DNA from: Megamerina dolium
Lineage: Eukaryota; Arthropoda; Insecta; Diptera; Megamerinidae
Direction: 5' to 3'
Length of the DNA: 64,000 nt
NCBI GenBank assembly: GCA_963854835.1
Contig: OY978526.1
Span: 32,273,001 to 32,337,000, forward strand
The notes under the pieces were generated by a model. That model ran no database searches and was not told the DNA's origin. It saw only the letters and a list, made by a program, of their open reading frames with translations. The position numbers and the translations under genes are program-made. Below are positions 52,343 to 63,389 of this stretch, in pieces (the first letter of the stretch is position 1; every line of letters starts with the position of its first letter).

Positions 52343-54487
52343 CAGAATTGGGATTATAATTGTTAACAATAATATTGTGATCGCGATTGAATTTTGTCAT
52401 CGGCTTGAATGTCGTCGTTGCATTACGCCACGTAATCACAGATGACTGTTGTATCTTCCTCTGCTGATCCATGGTATTTTTATTCCTTCTTGGTGTCGTT
52501 GCCATTGTCGATGTTTTTCCAAAATTATTGAGCGTTTTTCCTCCACTTGGATTGGTTGTACGTGTAAATATGCTAACATCATCGTTGTACGGCACATCCA
52601 AGTCAAGTGGTAATGGTGGATTCTGATGATCATCAACGGATGTAGAGAACTGAAATCAATACGAATGTGAGGTATTCTTTTAGATGATGACTTTTGAGAT
52701 TTGGTATCACATTTCAACTAACTTACCTCATCCGGTAACCATCTTCGTTTACGACTATTTTTCGTTGTATCATTAGGTGATGTGTTTTGATTCGTTTGCT
52801 CCCCTAGTAAATCTATACTAGCCGATTTTCTTCGTTTTAAATCATCTAGTAACATACTTTGACGCAAACGTTCACTTGCACAATGCTTCGACGACGCTGT
52901 TGCAGACTTTGTGGATTCTTTTGCGTGCATATTGACATCGCTAACTTTATATACTACACTATGTATGCCAGACTGGGGCAGTTCGTTTGAGTATCTATGA
53001 GACGGTTCTAAATAGTAGTGCTCCGAATTCGTTTCTATGGTACCATCAAGCAAATTATCACTTGTTAGAATAGCATGCACGTGTGAGTTTTCATCGTCTG
53101 GAAATAATAAATGAAACATTTTTAATTTATTTTATACTTTTAAATTTCGTCTGGGCTTGGTCAGAATATTATAGTAAAACGCAGCTCCGTAGAACACTTA
53201 TAAAGGGGCTTTGAATAACCATGCCCGCAAATGTAACGGATTGAGGAAAAGTTTATAGACCGCATTAGCCCGTAGTTATAGTCAAAGTTAGAACCATTTT
53301 AAAATTAAAATCGACTTGTTTGACATGTTTATATCCCAAGATCCTGCAATTTAAATCCTTTTAGACTTTTTCCTTTGAAGCTATATTAAGTTGCACTTTC
53401 ATTGCAACAATTGGAGTAAAGCTTCAGACTTATAAAAGAGGTTCATACAAAATTAACAGATTTGATTAACAACACGTTCGGTACGCATTGATTATAAAAA
53501 TATAGGCGACTTTAAAAATAGTCTCGACTTTTTGACAGATTTCAAAAAATATAGTTGCGTTCGATAACACAAAAATTTGAAATCGTTTTTAATCATATTT
53601 GCAAGTAGACGTTCGATAACGCCAAAAAATTATCCATCAATCACAAATTTAGAGAGGAAAGTGACAGTTTGCTTCAAGAGCCAGCAAAAATTATCCATCA
53701 CGAAAACATATGATCTGAAAGCATATGATTGTAATTTTTGTACACAAAAAACATTTATTTTTTGTGGAATCTGGTCGTTTGTATGCTTCTGTGTGCTAAC
53801 TGACTTGCACCTTTTTGCCAATTCGCAATTCGTTCATTTACTTTTTTGCTCTTTCGTCTCTTTGAGAGAGAATTTTCGCTTATGCTCTTGAAATTGATAG
53901 GTGGCTTTTGATGGCTAATTTTGTTAGTCAAATTAAAGGATTGTGACTACACCCCAATGGCAGTGAATGTATTTCTATTTGCAATTTTCAAAAATTTTAA
54001 TACATCTCGCGCAGTACTTGATAAATGTGATATTGAAACTGACCATTTGCTTCCATTATAAAGTTTTGTTCTAAGAAACCTTGAAATGTAATTATTAAAT
54101 ATACTTTTTTCAACTTATTTACCTTCTAAGGACCCTGTGTATATTCTTGAAATATCATAATCCATTGGACCCTGTGTATTTTCGATTTGGACATCGCTCG
54201 CAAATACGGAAAGCGGATTCTGGCGCAGTACCAATCGAAATTCTCTGAAAGTGTAAATATATATTTAATGTAATATATAAAATGTACATAGATTAAAGCT
54301 TACCTATCATGCGCAAAAAACTGCAGTCGAATAGTATGTGCAGGCCCATATTCGCCAGCATATAGGTCCCTTTTTCGACGATGACGCTTTTGTTCGATAT
54401 GTCTGCGATCTGCATCAAACAATTGTGAACGCTCAAAATTTGCTGCTTCCCAATGTTTTATAAAGGGCGTAAGTTTTTGTGTGTAAC
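45445..54487 (-). CDS. Kul: ADAM10-family metalloprotease, Kuzbanian-like (N-terminal exon missing)
   Basis: Ten exons join in phase: 54304-54487, 54123-54244, 52727-53097, 52649-51758, 51690-51550, 50274-50150, 50001-49873, 49814-49096, 49036-48871 and 47544-45445, about 1,650 aa. Order: prodomain with RRKR, a later RKRR furin site, a ~250-aa Asn-rich insert, the catalytic domain ([13 protein letters not shown] onward), zinc site [11 protein letters not shown] split across two exons, FARATSGDK (Met-turn region), disintegrin and Cys-rich domains ([15 protein letters not shown]), one membrane helix ([18 protein letters not shown]) and a long Ser/Asn/Lys-rich tail with polyQ. ADAM10 proteins shed cell-surface substrates, in flies notably Notch. 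I prefer Kul to kuz because the VHTPSSNPK-type juxtamembrane motif common in ADAM10/kuz is absent; that choice is from memory. No stop or lost catalytic residue is seen. The signal-peptide exon must lie further right. Confidence 0.88.
45921..45943 (-). repeat. CAG repeat encoding polyQ in the ADAM tail
   Basis: CTG-type triplets on the plus strand encode seven Gln followed by HH in the cytoplasmic tail of the ADAM10-family protein. One CAA interrupts the run. Confidence 0.9.
47940..48100 (+). repeat. old headless SINE relic in ADAM intron
   Basis: Collinear with the SINE body: CCATCTGTCGGCAAGCAATT, CTTGCGGCATTAACAATCTG, GAAAAGCTTCTAAAAT and the AAATGCCGCATATTTATTT tail. It lacks the tRNA-like head and has internal deletions. 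It lies in the intron between the membrane exon and the tail exon. Confidence 0.75.
48364..48430 (-). other. candidate cassette exon of the ADAM gene (67 nt)
   Basis: Bounded by an acceptor (ATCCAAAAG/ATT) and a consensus donor (CCA/GTAAGT). It enters in phase 0, exactly matching the end of the membrane exon, and would give [20 protein letters not shown], extending the membrane helix into a basic stop-transfer. It leaves in phase 1. Spliced to the acceptor at 47545, this shifts the tail exon into another frame that stays open for about 68 codons and ends at a TAG near 47339. Inclusion would therefore replace the ~690-residue tail with one of about 90 residues. The acceptor tract is weak, so this is a prediction. 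Confidence 0.45.
52288..52341 (-). repeat. AAC repeat encoding polyN in the ADAM insert
   Basis: TTG triplets on the plus strand (one TTA) encode about 18 Asn in a row within the low-complexity insert between the furin site and the catalytic domain. The peptide NIIVNNYNP occurs on both sides of it. Confidence 0.9.
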
Positions 54488-54489
54488 CT

Positions 54490-55608
54490 AAGAGAAAAGT
54501 AGACGAATTATATCTTCTTAGCCTCAAGTCGTAACATGATGCATTCATTTAAAAGGCATAGTATTTTATTATTTCTTATTCTCGAATATTATTTAAAAAT
54601 ATTATGCTATAATAACTACAAATAAACTACTTTACAAATAAAGTAACAGAAATCAAAATAATTCAAATTGAGGAGTTAGATGTTCTTTTCACGCTGAGCC
54701 CTTATTTCATCTACTATACCAAAGCAGTGTACCATATACGACAGCGTATATGATTTACCACACGTGAGAAATTTGAGTTGCAAATATATGTAGCTCGGCA
54801 GAATTTATGCAGTACAAGGAAGTTGAGTCGTTAGAATGCCCATACTGTGTCCAATTTTGTGTTATCGAACACTGCTTGTACAAAGTATGACATTTCGACA
54901 GTATACGAAAAATTGTCCGGAAATTTAACAAAGCAAAATATTTATTTTAGCGTATTTATTTATTTAATTATTTGTGTACCAAATAAGGCAAATACGATAA
55001 AAGTAATACTTACTTTTCTAAATTAATCAAGTTTGTATTAACAATACCAGAATTAGTAATATGCGCATCGATCACTTTTTGGAGACACTCACAAACAGTG
55101 CATTGCGCAACGTTTTACGTATGCAATTTTGAAGGTCAAGTGGTCATTTTATTTCTCGGTGTCCCTTAACTCTTTCATCAGAAACATTTTAAAAGAAGAC
55201 AGTTTGCCATTAGAGAATTGTACCAAAACCACTCGATAAAAAAATGCAATAAAAAAATTGCATATACGCATCAATCTTGTTGATTTGTGAATGCGTTAGT
55301 TGCTAGTTGTCTCACCATTAATAGTGATTTTCTGCATAATCGTGTTAACTTTAGTAAATCACACTTCACATTGCCGTGATAATGAGTAACGATGAGAAGT
55401 TCGTCGTATTATTGCCGAGATATATGAAAAATTGGTTAGGTCATTCACACACTCGAAATCGTATTCAAATTAAAAATGGTATCATTCCAATTCGAAACCG
55501 CAGCCCTCCAAAAAAGAATACACCGCTTATAATACGGTTGAAAGATATGATATACATTATATTATGTTCGCCTGTTAATGAATAATAATAGGTTGGTATA
55601 TACATATA
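54490..55608. other. ADAM intron or 5' region, no exon recognised
   Basis: The first coding exon of the ADAM gene should lie to the right of 54487, but no signal-peptide exon with a matching donor could be supported here or further right. Confidence 0.4.
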
Positions 55609-55611
55609 TAC

Positions 55612-56722
55612 AGGGTGTTTTAAGAGGTGGAGGAATTTAAATTGAACTAAAAAATGGGAATTCAGCATTTATTTAGAATATGTATGTACATGCCGTTTCA
55701 TGTTATTAATAATGGAAAATGATTTTGGATCACCAATTCTCAAATACTTTTTTGGAGTACTAGAGAACACATGCCACAAATGGAGCTCTTCATTTTGCTT
55801 TACAAGGCTTCAATAGTTGTTGACTTGTTCGCACAGATCATTGGCTTTAAATAACTGCACAAAAAATAGTCCAAAGGCGTCAGAAAAGATCTGGAGATAA
55901 TTTTGTCACCACACACTTCCTTCAGTAAAAGTCGTAGTATAGCACCATCCTGCAGAGTTTAAAAGTTTCCGGATTTTACCGATTTCCATTAATGATGAGA
56001 GCCCAAAACTTGCAACAAACAGTTCATTTTTCGGATTAGATTAGATTAGCGTTGCTCCAAATGTGAAAATTTCGTTATTCGCAAAGCTCTCATCATTAAA
56101 TAAAATTTGACGGTAAAATAGTGAACCGGCGCCAACCTGTTCAAGCTCTCAATTGTTGCACCGAATAAATCTTGTAGGCATGTATGCCAAGATCGTTAGG
56201 CAAAAACATTTAATGGGTGCAGGCCAAGTTCTTTCAGACGTTCACGAACGATGAATATGGATCGTTCTCAATACTGGCCTCAATGGGGGTGGTTTTTCTT
56301 CAGTGCGCACTCAATGCAATCCAGTCTGTCGATAGGAGTCTAAAAGAGTAAATTTAGTACAATAACTTTGGCCGATTATGTAAATTGAGCACAGCACTGA
56401 ACACTCATTTTGGAAATAAATATGGTATTCGTTTAATTCAAGTTCTACGAGTTTACGGATCGTTTAACCAATAAAATTGTAAAAATGGCCTTCAGAGATG
56501 AGCCTCGGTGTATACGTAAATAAGCACAAATCCTGGTATCTGGGGCCTCTGTTTGATTTTACTCGTTGAAGGGTTTAAAAATCAAACCTTAAGATAAATC
56601 TTAATACTCCGCACGAAGTTACAACAGGCAAGCAACATATTGCTAATAAGATTTGGATCGAAATCTGAATTCAGTTTGTTTTTTTTGTAATCTAACTTCC
56701 AAACGACAAAATGGATAACCCT
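55612..56722 (-). mobile_element. decayed IS630/Tc1-like DDE transposon
   Basis: The left end ACAGGGTGTTTTAAGAGGTGG is typical of this group. A weak inverted counterpart (GGATAACCCTAC) is near 56722. Minus-strand fragments from 56330 down read RERLKELGLHPLNVF, HYFTVKFYLMMRALRI, LQDGAILRLLLKEVCGDKII, SRSFLTPLDYFL and TTIEALKSKMKSSICGMCSLVL. They match in order a transposase with QQDGATCHTA (second Asp) and SCDLTPLDYFLWG (third acidic residue). Frames shift repeatedly and the second Asp motif is degraded. It is non-functional. Confidence 0.6.
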
Positions 56723-57122
56723 ACATAAATATGTACATATTATTCGTGCGGAGCTGTGCTTGTGAACTACAAAGATTTAATGTTGACTTAACTTTCTTAT
56801 GTCCAAATAAAGTTTGCTTGAATTTCGTTATCGAACGCCCACATTATTAATGACTTTTTTGTATTAATTTGCAAATTTAGTACAACAAAAACTGTTGTAG
56901 ATTTGGAATTTTTTCTTGTCTCAATGAAGACTAAAGTTTCGTATGAATATGAAATGCTCATTAGTTGAATATAGAAATAAAAAGAATGGTATTCGCTATC
57001 TTAAGGGTCCTGTGTTCTTGTGTGTAAATACATACCAATTTATCCACACCAATCGTGATTCACTAAATAAATTTTAAAGAAGACTTTTTGACGACGAACG
57101 TCACCGTTCGCTGCAATTGTAC

Positions 57123-58174
57123 CTAGTCAAGCCATAAATATTGATACACAGATAAATCGACGCCAAATGAAAACTTTTTTTTCTTTTTATTGGGTTATTC
57201 AATGGCTACAAATCTTAGAACTTATTTGAAATGACTTTCATTTGCCTTCCAGCACGACTTGAGACGATCTGGCTACTCATCGATCGCGAGACGCACTTCA
57301 TGCATGGCGAAATTGTCCACTGCACGGACAAGAGCTCGCTTCAACGACTCAATATTTGGGTGTCGAGTAGAGCCAACCATGCCCTCATATACGGACCACA
57401 ACTTGTAATCCAATGGGTTGAGGTCTGGACTACCAGCTGTCCAATCATTCGTTGATATGAAGTTCGGAATGTTGTATTTTAGCCACAGTTGAGTCGTTTT
57501 TGCCCTGCGAGCTGGAGCAGAGGCCTCTTTCGATTCTCGGGATCAGTTGGGATGCTTCTCTGGATGACCGAGCATACACACGATCGTTCTGTTTATTGAA
57601 GGATTCGTCTACGGAGAAAAGATTTTATCGTCAGTAAACATAATTTGTCTGTGAGCGTACCGGCTGCGTAACGATTTCGATTTTCGCTTGCGTTTTCCCT
57701 CCAATGCGGCCGTGAACAGGTGTCCAGTGTGTCGCTCGTACGCGCTGAGTCCTAAATCTTCATGGACATGGATTTTTACGAAATTTGAATTTCCCGCGAC
57801 AAGATTTTCTGTTTTCCCAGCGGTTTTCGGTCGATTCGTTTCTTCACGGCTTTGATCGCTTTCAGAGTTCTCACAATGCGCAGACGGCCACCACCAGTAT
57901 CCTCAAACAACTTCACAGCACGATACACAAAATTGCGAAATTCCGAAAGATATTGCCTTTTCCCATGTTGCATTTTAGTAGTCCAACTACAACAATACGA
58001 TTTGCGACGTCGCCCCATTCCATGATTGTAAACAATTGAAGCCAAAAACTTTTTACGTGGCAATGAAGCATAAATGTCAACTGTCAAATCGCAGTCAAGA
58101 TAAAATGGATGCGCCCAATATTGCATTCGTAATGGATGCGTTAGTTGTGTACCAATATTTATGACTTGACACGG
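57123..58174 (-). mobile_element. decayed mariner-like element (DD37D/maT-like)
   Basis: The ends TAGTCAAGCCATAAATATTG and CAATATTTATGACTTGACACGG are inverted repeats next to TA. Minus-strand protein fragments follow family order: MGRRRKSYCCSW, then FVYRAVKLFEDTGGG, RIVRTLKAIKAVKKRI, KQKILSREIQIS, FTDDKIFSVDESFNKQNDRV (first Asp), and degraded C-terminal blocks to 57230. Part of the centre is deleted. The group name rests on similarity to insect DD37D mariner relatives recalled from memory. No intact frame remains. Confidence 0.65.
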
Positions 58175-58179
58175 TAATT

Positions 58180-59015
58180 ATAGCTTAGCGCTGAATTCAA
58201 CAAATAATTCCAACTAACACTATCAAATCACAAATTGCACATGGGGAAATTTTCTATAAAAGTGGCATCCATTTTTTTTATTGATCTCAAAGTATACCAT
58301 CATACCATATCAAGTTGTCATTTTTTCTCGCTTAGTATGCGTGGGCTTAATATTTCAAATTGATTTACCTACATTGACTCCTCTGCACGAATGGAATATT
58401 TTTATATCATGAAAGTCAGCTGGTTTTTTTTTACCGTTTGCGAAATGTATAAACTGCTTTATTTTCTTTCATTTATTTTATTCTTTTACATACCTATAGT
58501 ATTTATGAAATAAACACGAATATTAATAAGAAAGTTTTTTAATGTACCGCTAATGAATAAATTTACCACATTTTCGGTAGAAATTGTTATCTTCGAAACC
58601 ATAATAGCTAGATACGCAAATAAGTAAAACAGAATCGAAAAAGTTTCAATTCGAATAAATACATCTCCTTTTCTCGTTTTTTATGCTTAAGGGTGGGCCA
58701 TTGGATGATTTTTTTCTTAAAAATACTACAAAATAATTAACATTGCATTATTATTTGGTTCGGCAGTACATTTTCAACAGAAATTATCTCTGAGACTCAT
58801 GGCTCGACTTAGTTTTGTCAACATATAGACAACTAAATTTTAAAGCAACCAAGCAATTCTTTTGGATTTCAGTTGAAATCGCAGAGTTCACTCGCCGCAC
58901 TTTCAGTTGTTCCTACAACTTCTCACTTTATTTTTTGGTGCAACCAAGGTGCTGTTTACCTCGTCCGCTACAAGGATGCTTCTGCATCAGTTCAACGACC
59001 TAGCGGCTCCGCTGA
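58180..59015. other. no feature recognised
   Basis: AT-rich sequence without supported coding or repeat structure. Confidence 0.4.
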
Positions 59016-59019
59016 CGAG

Positions 59020-59215
59020 CGAATGGAAAAACACACTCCAGCTAAGAAAGTGTTATATTTGGTACCCTCTGGAGGACGACGCATAAGTGGCAGTCCTAAC
59101 CTCCGGTGCAAAGACTAAGTACTGAAAAACTTGGCGGGGCTTGGAATTTCTAACTGGACAGACATAGCTGACGAAGTATGCTAAATTCGGCCCAAGTCGA
59201 TTTTCGTAAATAAGT
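59020..59215 (+). pseudogene. non-LTR retrotransposon 3' tail relic
   Basis: Translates to DERMEKHTPAKKVLYLVPSG, then LAGLGISNW after frame changes. It is collinear with the end of the fragment at 37224-37745 (MEEHAPAKKVLYSEPAGGRR and LRISNWRQLA) and likewise finishes in a short TAAG repeat. Only the last ~200 bases are retained. Confidence 0.65.
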
Positions 59216-59514
59216 AAGCAAACTTGTAATCGACAATACTAAGTGATCAGATAATAACCGAAGTGAAAGTGCGAGTGCTGCAGGAATATATTTGTTTACA
59301 TCTTCAAAACACTCCATTGACATTAGAATAGAATCTCTCATTCATTCTCTCTAAACAAATATGAATTAGAATGAATAAAATAGAATTAGAATGGAATGGA
59401 GTGTATGTTTCGCTTTCATAGAATGAGTAGAATCACAACATTTGCGAATGGAAATAAAGTATTTGAGAATACTCCCAACATTCGTTTTGCTTTTCTATGT
59501 TACATTATAATATA

Positions 59515-61150
59515 CAGTGGCTCACAGCTTATTTCGTACAGTGTATATATTTTTATGTACATGGCTGTAACATCGAAACTAAAAAACTTATCAATAAGTT
59601 TTGAATGTAGATGTCTATGTATGTGTTTAGTAAACCTAATAAGAAAACGGGGAACCCCAAAAATTGTTCTTTTTGTCATGCAAGAGAGAAAAACTATTGA
59701 TCAGCTGATTTTCAGCTCACATCTTATTTCGTACACAAACTTCAATGTAAGTAAGTTTCATTCTGCCGCGCAGTTACAAAGTTTTTTTGAATTGTATGAG
59801 TTTTTGGACCTTTTTAACTATTATAACAATTTTTATTATTATTATTTTAAATAGTTAAAGTGCTGTAAATTAAACATTTAGCGTTATGGGTCGTCGTACA
59901 ACGATGGAACAGCGTAAACTGGTAATTAACCATTTTAGGAAAGGTCAGAGTGTGCGAAAAATTGCTGAAATGACAAATTTAAGTGCCTCAACTGTCCAAT
60001 ACATCATTCAACGCTTCGTTCGCGAAAATCGGTTGGAGAACAAGGGCAGAGAAGCACCTAATAAGATTTTCAACGCTTCAGACGAGCGTTATATTGTACG
60101 AAAAATTAAGAAAAATCCAAAGTTATCCGCTCCGAAGTTGGCTGCAGAGGTTCAGCGTGAAATAGGAAAATCATCCAGTGCTGAAACTGTCCGACGTGTG
60201 CTGCGCAATCATTACTTGAACGGTCGAGTAGCCCGAAAGAAACCATTCATTTCGAAAATGAATATACAACGCCGACTTGACTTCGCCAAAGAGCATATTA
60301 TTAATACTCCTGCGTTCTGGAATACCGTTATTTTCGCGGATGAGTCTAAGTTTAATATTTTTGGCTCGGACGGAATGTCATATGTTTGGCGTAAAGCGAA
60401 TACCGAGCTAAACAAGGAGAACCTTAAGCCCACAGTGAAGCATGGTGGCGGTAGCGTGATGGTTTGGGCCTGTATGTCAGCAGCCGGAGTAGGTGAATTG
60501 GTTTTTATTGAGGAAACAATGGACAAAATGAAGTACCTCGAGATTCTGAAAAACAATTTACTTCAAAGTGCAGACAAACTGGGTTTGCGGGAAGAATTTC
60601 GGTACTACCAAGATAATGACCCAAAACATAAATCTGGGATTGTGCAATCTTGGCTTATTTGGAACTGCCCACACTTGATGTCTCCACCACCACAGTCACC
60701 TGACATGAATGTGATTGAAAATCTTTGGTCTATTTTGGACAATAAAATAAGAACACACAAGATTTCTAATAAGCAAGACCTAAAGAAGGTACTGATGGAA
60801 GAATGGAAAAAAATCACACCAGACATCACTCAAAAATTGGTGGATTCAATGCCAAATAGACTCCAGGCTGTCATTAACGCTAAGGGATGTCAACTAAATA
60901 TTAAAATCAACTTACTTTGTTTTTAGTTTGAACTTAAAGAGACTGTACGAAATAAGCTGTGACATGAATTTTCCTATTTTTTTCTTATTTTATTTTTTTA
61001 TAGTGTCAAACACTAAAATTTTGAAAAATAAAAAACAAACCTTCCTTTCTAAAATGGCATTTATATTTTGTTCAAATTTTTGCTATATTAGGAATTACGA
61101 CTGCAGCAATTTTTAAACTGTCACTGTACGAAATAAGCTGGGAGCCACTG
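59515..61150 (+). mobile_element. intact Tc1-like element, copy 2
   Basis: Inverted ends CAGTGGCTCACAGCTTATTT and the reverse of CAGTGGCTCCCAGCTTATTT, flanked by TA. Length is 1636 bp. It has the same outer/inner repeat arrangement as copy 1 and is nearly identical to it over its whole length, in opposite orientation. It was inserted in MITE M1 at a TA preserved in the empty site at about 42198. Confidence 0.93.
59886..60926 (+). CDS. Tc1-like transposase (DD34E), intact
   Basis: A 346-aa open frame starting MGRRTTMEQRKLVINHFRKG. It has the paired helix-turn-helix region and the catalytic triad in FADESKFN, QDNDPKHKS and NVIENLW, with 34 residues between the second Asp and the Glu. The Ile before that Glu agrees with related Tc1 proteins, where copy 1 has Thr. 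Other differences from copy 1 are Y/D at NHYLNGR and F/S and N/K in LDFAKEHIINTP. No stop or frameshift is present, so the enzyme could be active if transcribed. Start chosen at the first Met, which leaves about 370 bases of 5' end including the repeats. Confidence 0.93.
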   Translation: MGRRTTMEQRKLVINHFRKGQSVRKIAEMTNLSASTVQYIIQRFVRENRLENKGREAPNKIFNASDERYIVRKIKKNPKLSAPKLAAEVQREIGKSSSAETVRRVLRNHYLNGRVARKKPFISKMNIQRRLDFAKEHIINTPAFWNTVIFADESKFNIFGSDGMSYVWRKANTELNKENLKPTVKHGGGSVMVWACMSAAGVGELVFIEETMDKMKYLEILKNNLLQSADKLGLREEFRYYQDNDPKHKSGIVQSWLIWNCPHLMSPPPQSPDMNVIENLWSILDNKIRTHKISNKQDLKKVLMEEWKKITPDITQKLVDSMPNRLQAVINAKGCQLNIKINLLCF

Positions 61151-61561
61151 TACATAAGCAAAAAATACAGTAGATAAGACAACATGAGACGGCAAGACGC
61201 AGTAATACAAATCATCAGTGCCTGTCATCAAAAGCAACAACAATTATATCGTACAACATACTTGAAGTACTCTCAAATATTTGTTTATTTGAAGAGAAAA
61301 AACGAATGTATTGAATACTTCTTGTACAAGAATCGAATGGAGTATTATATTTGCCCAAGAATGATAGAAATACAGATTGCGCCCTGAGTGAACAGTTATC
61401 TTGTTTGGTTTGAGTTTGACAGCCGACTGTTCTTATGCACACGTTATAAACGAAGAAAACATTAACCGAAAGGGGAGGAAATAAATTTTTATAATTCTTG
61501 TATTTATATAGTACGCAGTTACTTAAAACAATTTTGATTGAATAAAAGGTGATTTTTATAA

Positions 61562-63389
61562 ATGAAGTGTGCAGTGTCGAGTTGCAATAACGATAGTTAC
61601 GACAAATCGTTATTAAAGAATTATTTTACCTTTCCGTGTGATGTGGATTTGGCAAAAAAGTGGATTAGTTTCTGACGGCGATTAAGTCCTTTCACCTACA
61701 AAAAAAGTGTGATTTGCAAAGACCATTTCATAGATGATGATTTTATAAACCTCAAGCAATATGAAATTGGTAAAATTAATTTATTTTATTAGCACAGCAT
61801 TCACATTTCTGAAATGTTCCTAATTTTCCAGGCTTTGTGTCAAAACTTAAATTGAAGCGCGGGGTTGTGCCAACTATTTGCCGAGTATCTGGTGGGACCG
61901 GAATCGCAGAATAGCAATACTGAGTGACAGCCAGGCGGCTATCAAAGCACTCAAATCCCACCAGGTTACATCATATCTGGTGATGGAGTGCATTGAAAAA
62001 CTGAACATCCTGGGCCAACTCAATCAGGTGTGGATTCTATGGGTTCCGGGGCACGTAGGGATCGATGGAAATGAAATGGCAGATAAGCTTGCCAGGAAGG
62101 GAGCATCAACCCCATTTGTAGGGCCTGAACCATTCTGTGGATTAGGATCGGGTAACATCTCCCGTATCATCTGGGAAGAAGAGAATAGACAAAGAAGCTT
62201 ATACTGGGAAAACTTACCGGGGCTAACACACTCCAAACTAGCGCTAGGGACATACAACATGAATCGCTACGAGGAATGTATGAGTCTAACGAAGAACAAC
62301 ATGCGAATCATTACGGGATTATTAACAGGGCACTGTAGGCTGCATTATCACCTAACAAAACTGGGAATTTTCTCTGATGCTCTCTGTAGGTTCTGCAGGG
62401 AAGAGGACGAGACCGCACAACACGTGATAGGAACTTATCCTGCACTGACGCACAAGAGAAGGAAATACCTGGGAGATTTCATCATACCCGAGGATGAAAT
62501 TAGACTCTGTGAATTGGGACTAATACTAAAATTCATCGAGGGAACTGGGCTGAGAGACACACTCTAGCTCTGCGAAGGGGGCACAATAGATCTTATAGGT
62601 CGCGGTGCAACATCCCCACAACGATAATAATAATCTGGTGGGACATCTCTTCGGGAACAGCGACTGCAGCGAAGAGAAAATAAGCACATCGTTGCTATGT
62701 TGTTGCAACAACAAAGTTCGGAAATTGTAGTTAATGGTAACAAAAAATCGTTGGTTTTTGTATGGAAATATTCAACTGTTTAAATTAACTTATTAAGAGA
62801 TCTCGGAATAGATTGTGTTGAAGTGGGCGACAATGTCAGCATCATTACTGCAGGAGCCAACACGGCGATCGAGGAAGATAAAGAAAATTTTTCCTTCCAC
62901 TCTTCAAATGTCCTCAAACTCTCCTTTAAAAATGCATAACACTAACAACGTGTTCGAGGAAGTGAAAGAATTGCGAAAGGAAGTGTAAGTAAATCGTACA
63001 GTTGAACTAATAAATATATAAATATATATTGTATATGTTTATTACAAACGTAGCAAAGCGTTAAAGAAAGGAAATTTGCTCCTGCGCAGACTTCAGAAAA
63101 AGCATTCGGCAAAGTGTATCGCCAAAAAGCAATATTGGCATGAGAGTGATATTGCCCAATCAATCACGCTTTGTACGGCAAGTGCTAAAGCCTACAAACT
63201 ACAATTAATGGAAACGGGTTGCTCATAACAAATAATTTTGTACAAAAACATATTGCGCCATTTTCCAGTATTAATTACAATATTAAGGTAAAGAAATTGT
63301 TCTTCCGGGCGAGGATTTTCTTCAAGTATAGAAAACTAAACAAAGAAATAGAAGAAACCGCTCACAAGAAAAAAAGAAAAATTCACTAA
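61562..63389 (+). pseudogene. P-type (THAP domain) transposase gene, broken
   Basis: Exon 1 (61562-61769) encodes a THAP zinc finger: MKCAVSSCNN, an aromatic/Pro stretch (YFTFPCD), Trp in AKKWISF, and CKDHF (the final C-x2-H). TGA is codon 38. A donor (TTG/GTAAAA) and acceptor (TTTTCCAG) lead to GFVSKLKLKRGVVPTI, which fits the AVPTIF box after THAP domains. After the retrotransposon the frame continues to a donor at 62737. A frameshifted exon follows with FEEVKELRKEV, a leucine-zipper start, joined across good splice sites (62984/63054) to KALKKGNLLLRRLQKKHSAK and YWHESDIAQSITLCTASAKA. This last piece parallels the DDISTAICLHTAGPRAY region of P transposase. A stop at 63226 and only a basic C-terminal tail (FFRARIFFKYRKLNKEI, to 63389) follow. 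The RNase H-like catalytic and GTP-binding regions are deleted. Confidence 0.8.
61899..62632 (+). mobile_element. 5'-truncated non-LTR retrotransposon fragment (RNase H)
   Basis: A 12-bp perfect duplication, ATCTGGTGGGAC, flanks it (61887-61898 and 62633-62644). The open frame (to 62567) enters directly in the RNase H domain: IAILSDSQAAIKALKSH (catalytic Asp), WILWVPGHVGIDGNEMADKL, then a C-terminal segment with MRIITGLLTGHCRLHYHL and the knuckle-like CRFCREEDETAQHVIG. There the final Cys of the family motif is replaced (GTYP). The 3' end is an ATAATAATAAT tail. It is of the I/R1/Loa-like type with RNase H. It has no promoter or reverse transcriptase, so it is dead on arrival. Confidence 0.85.
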
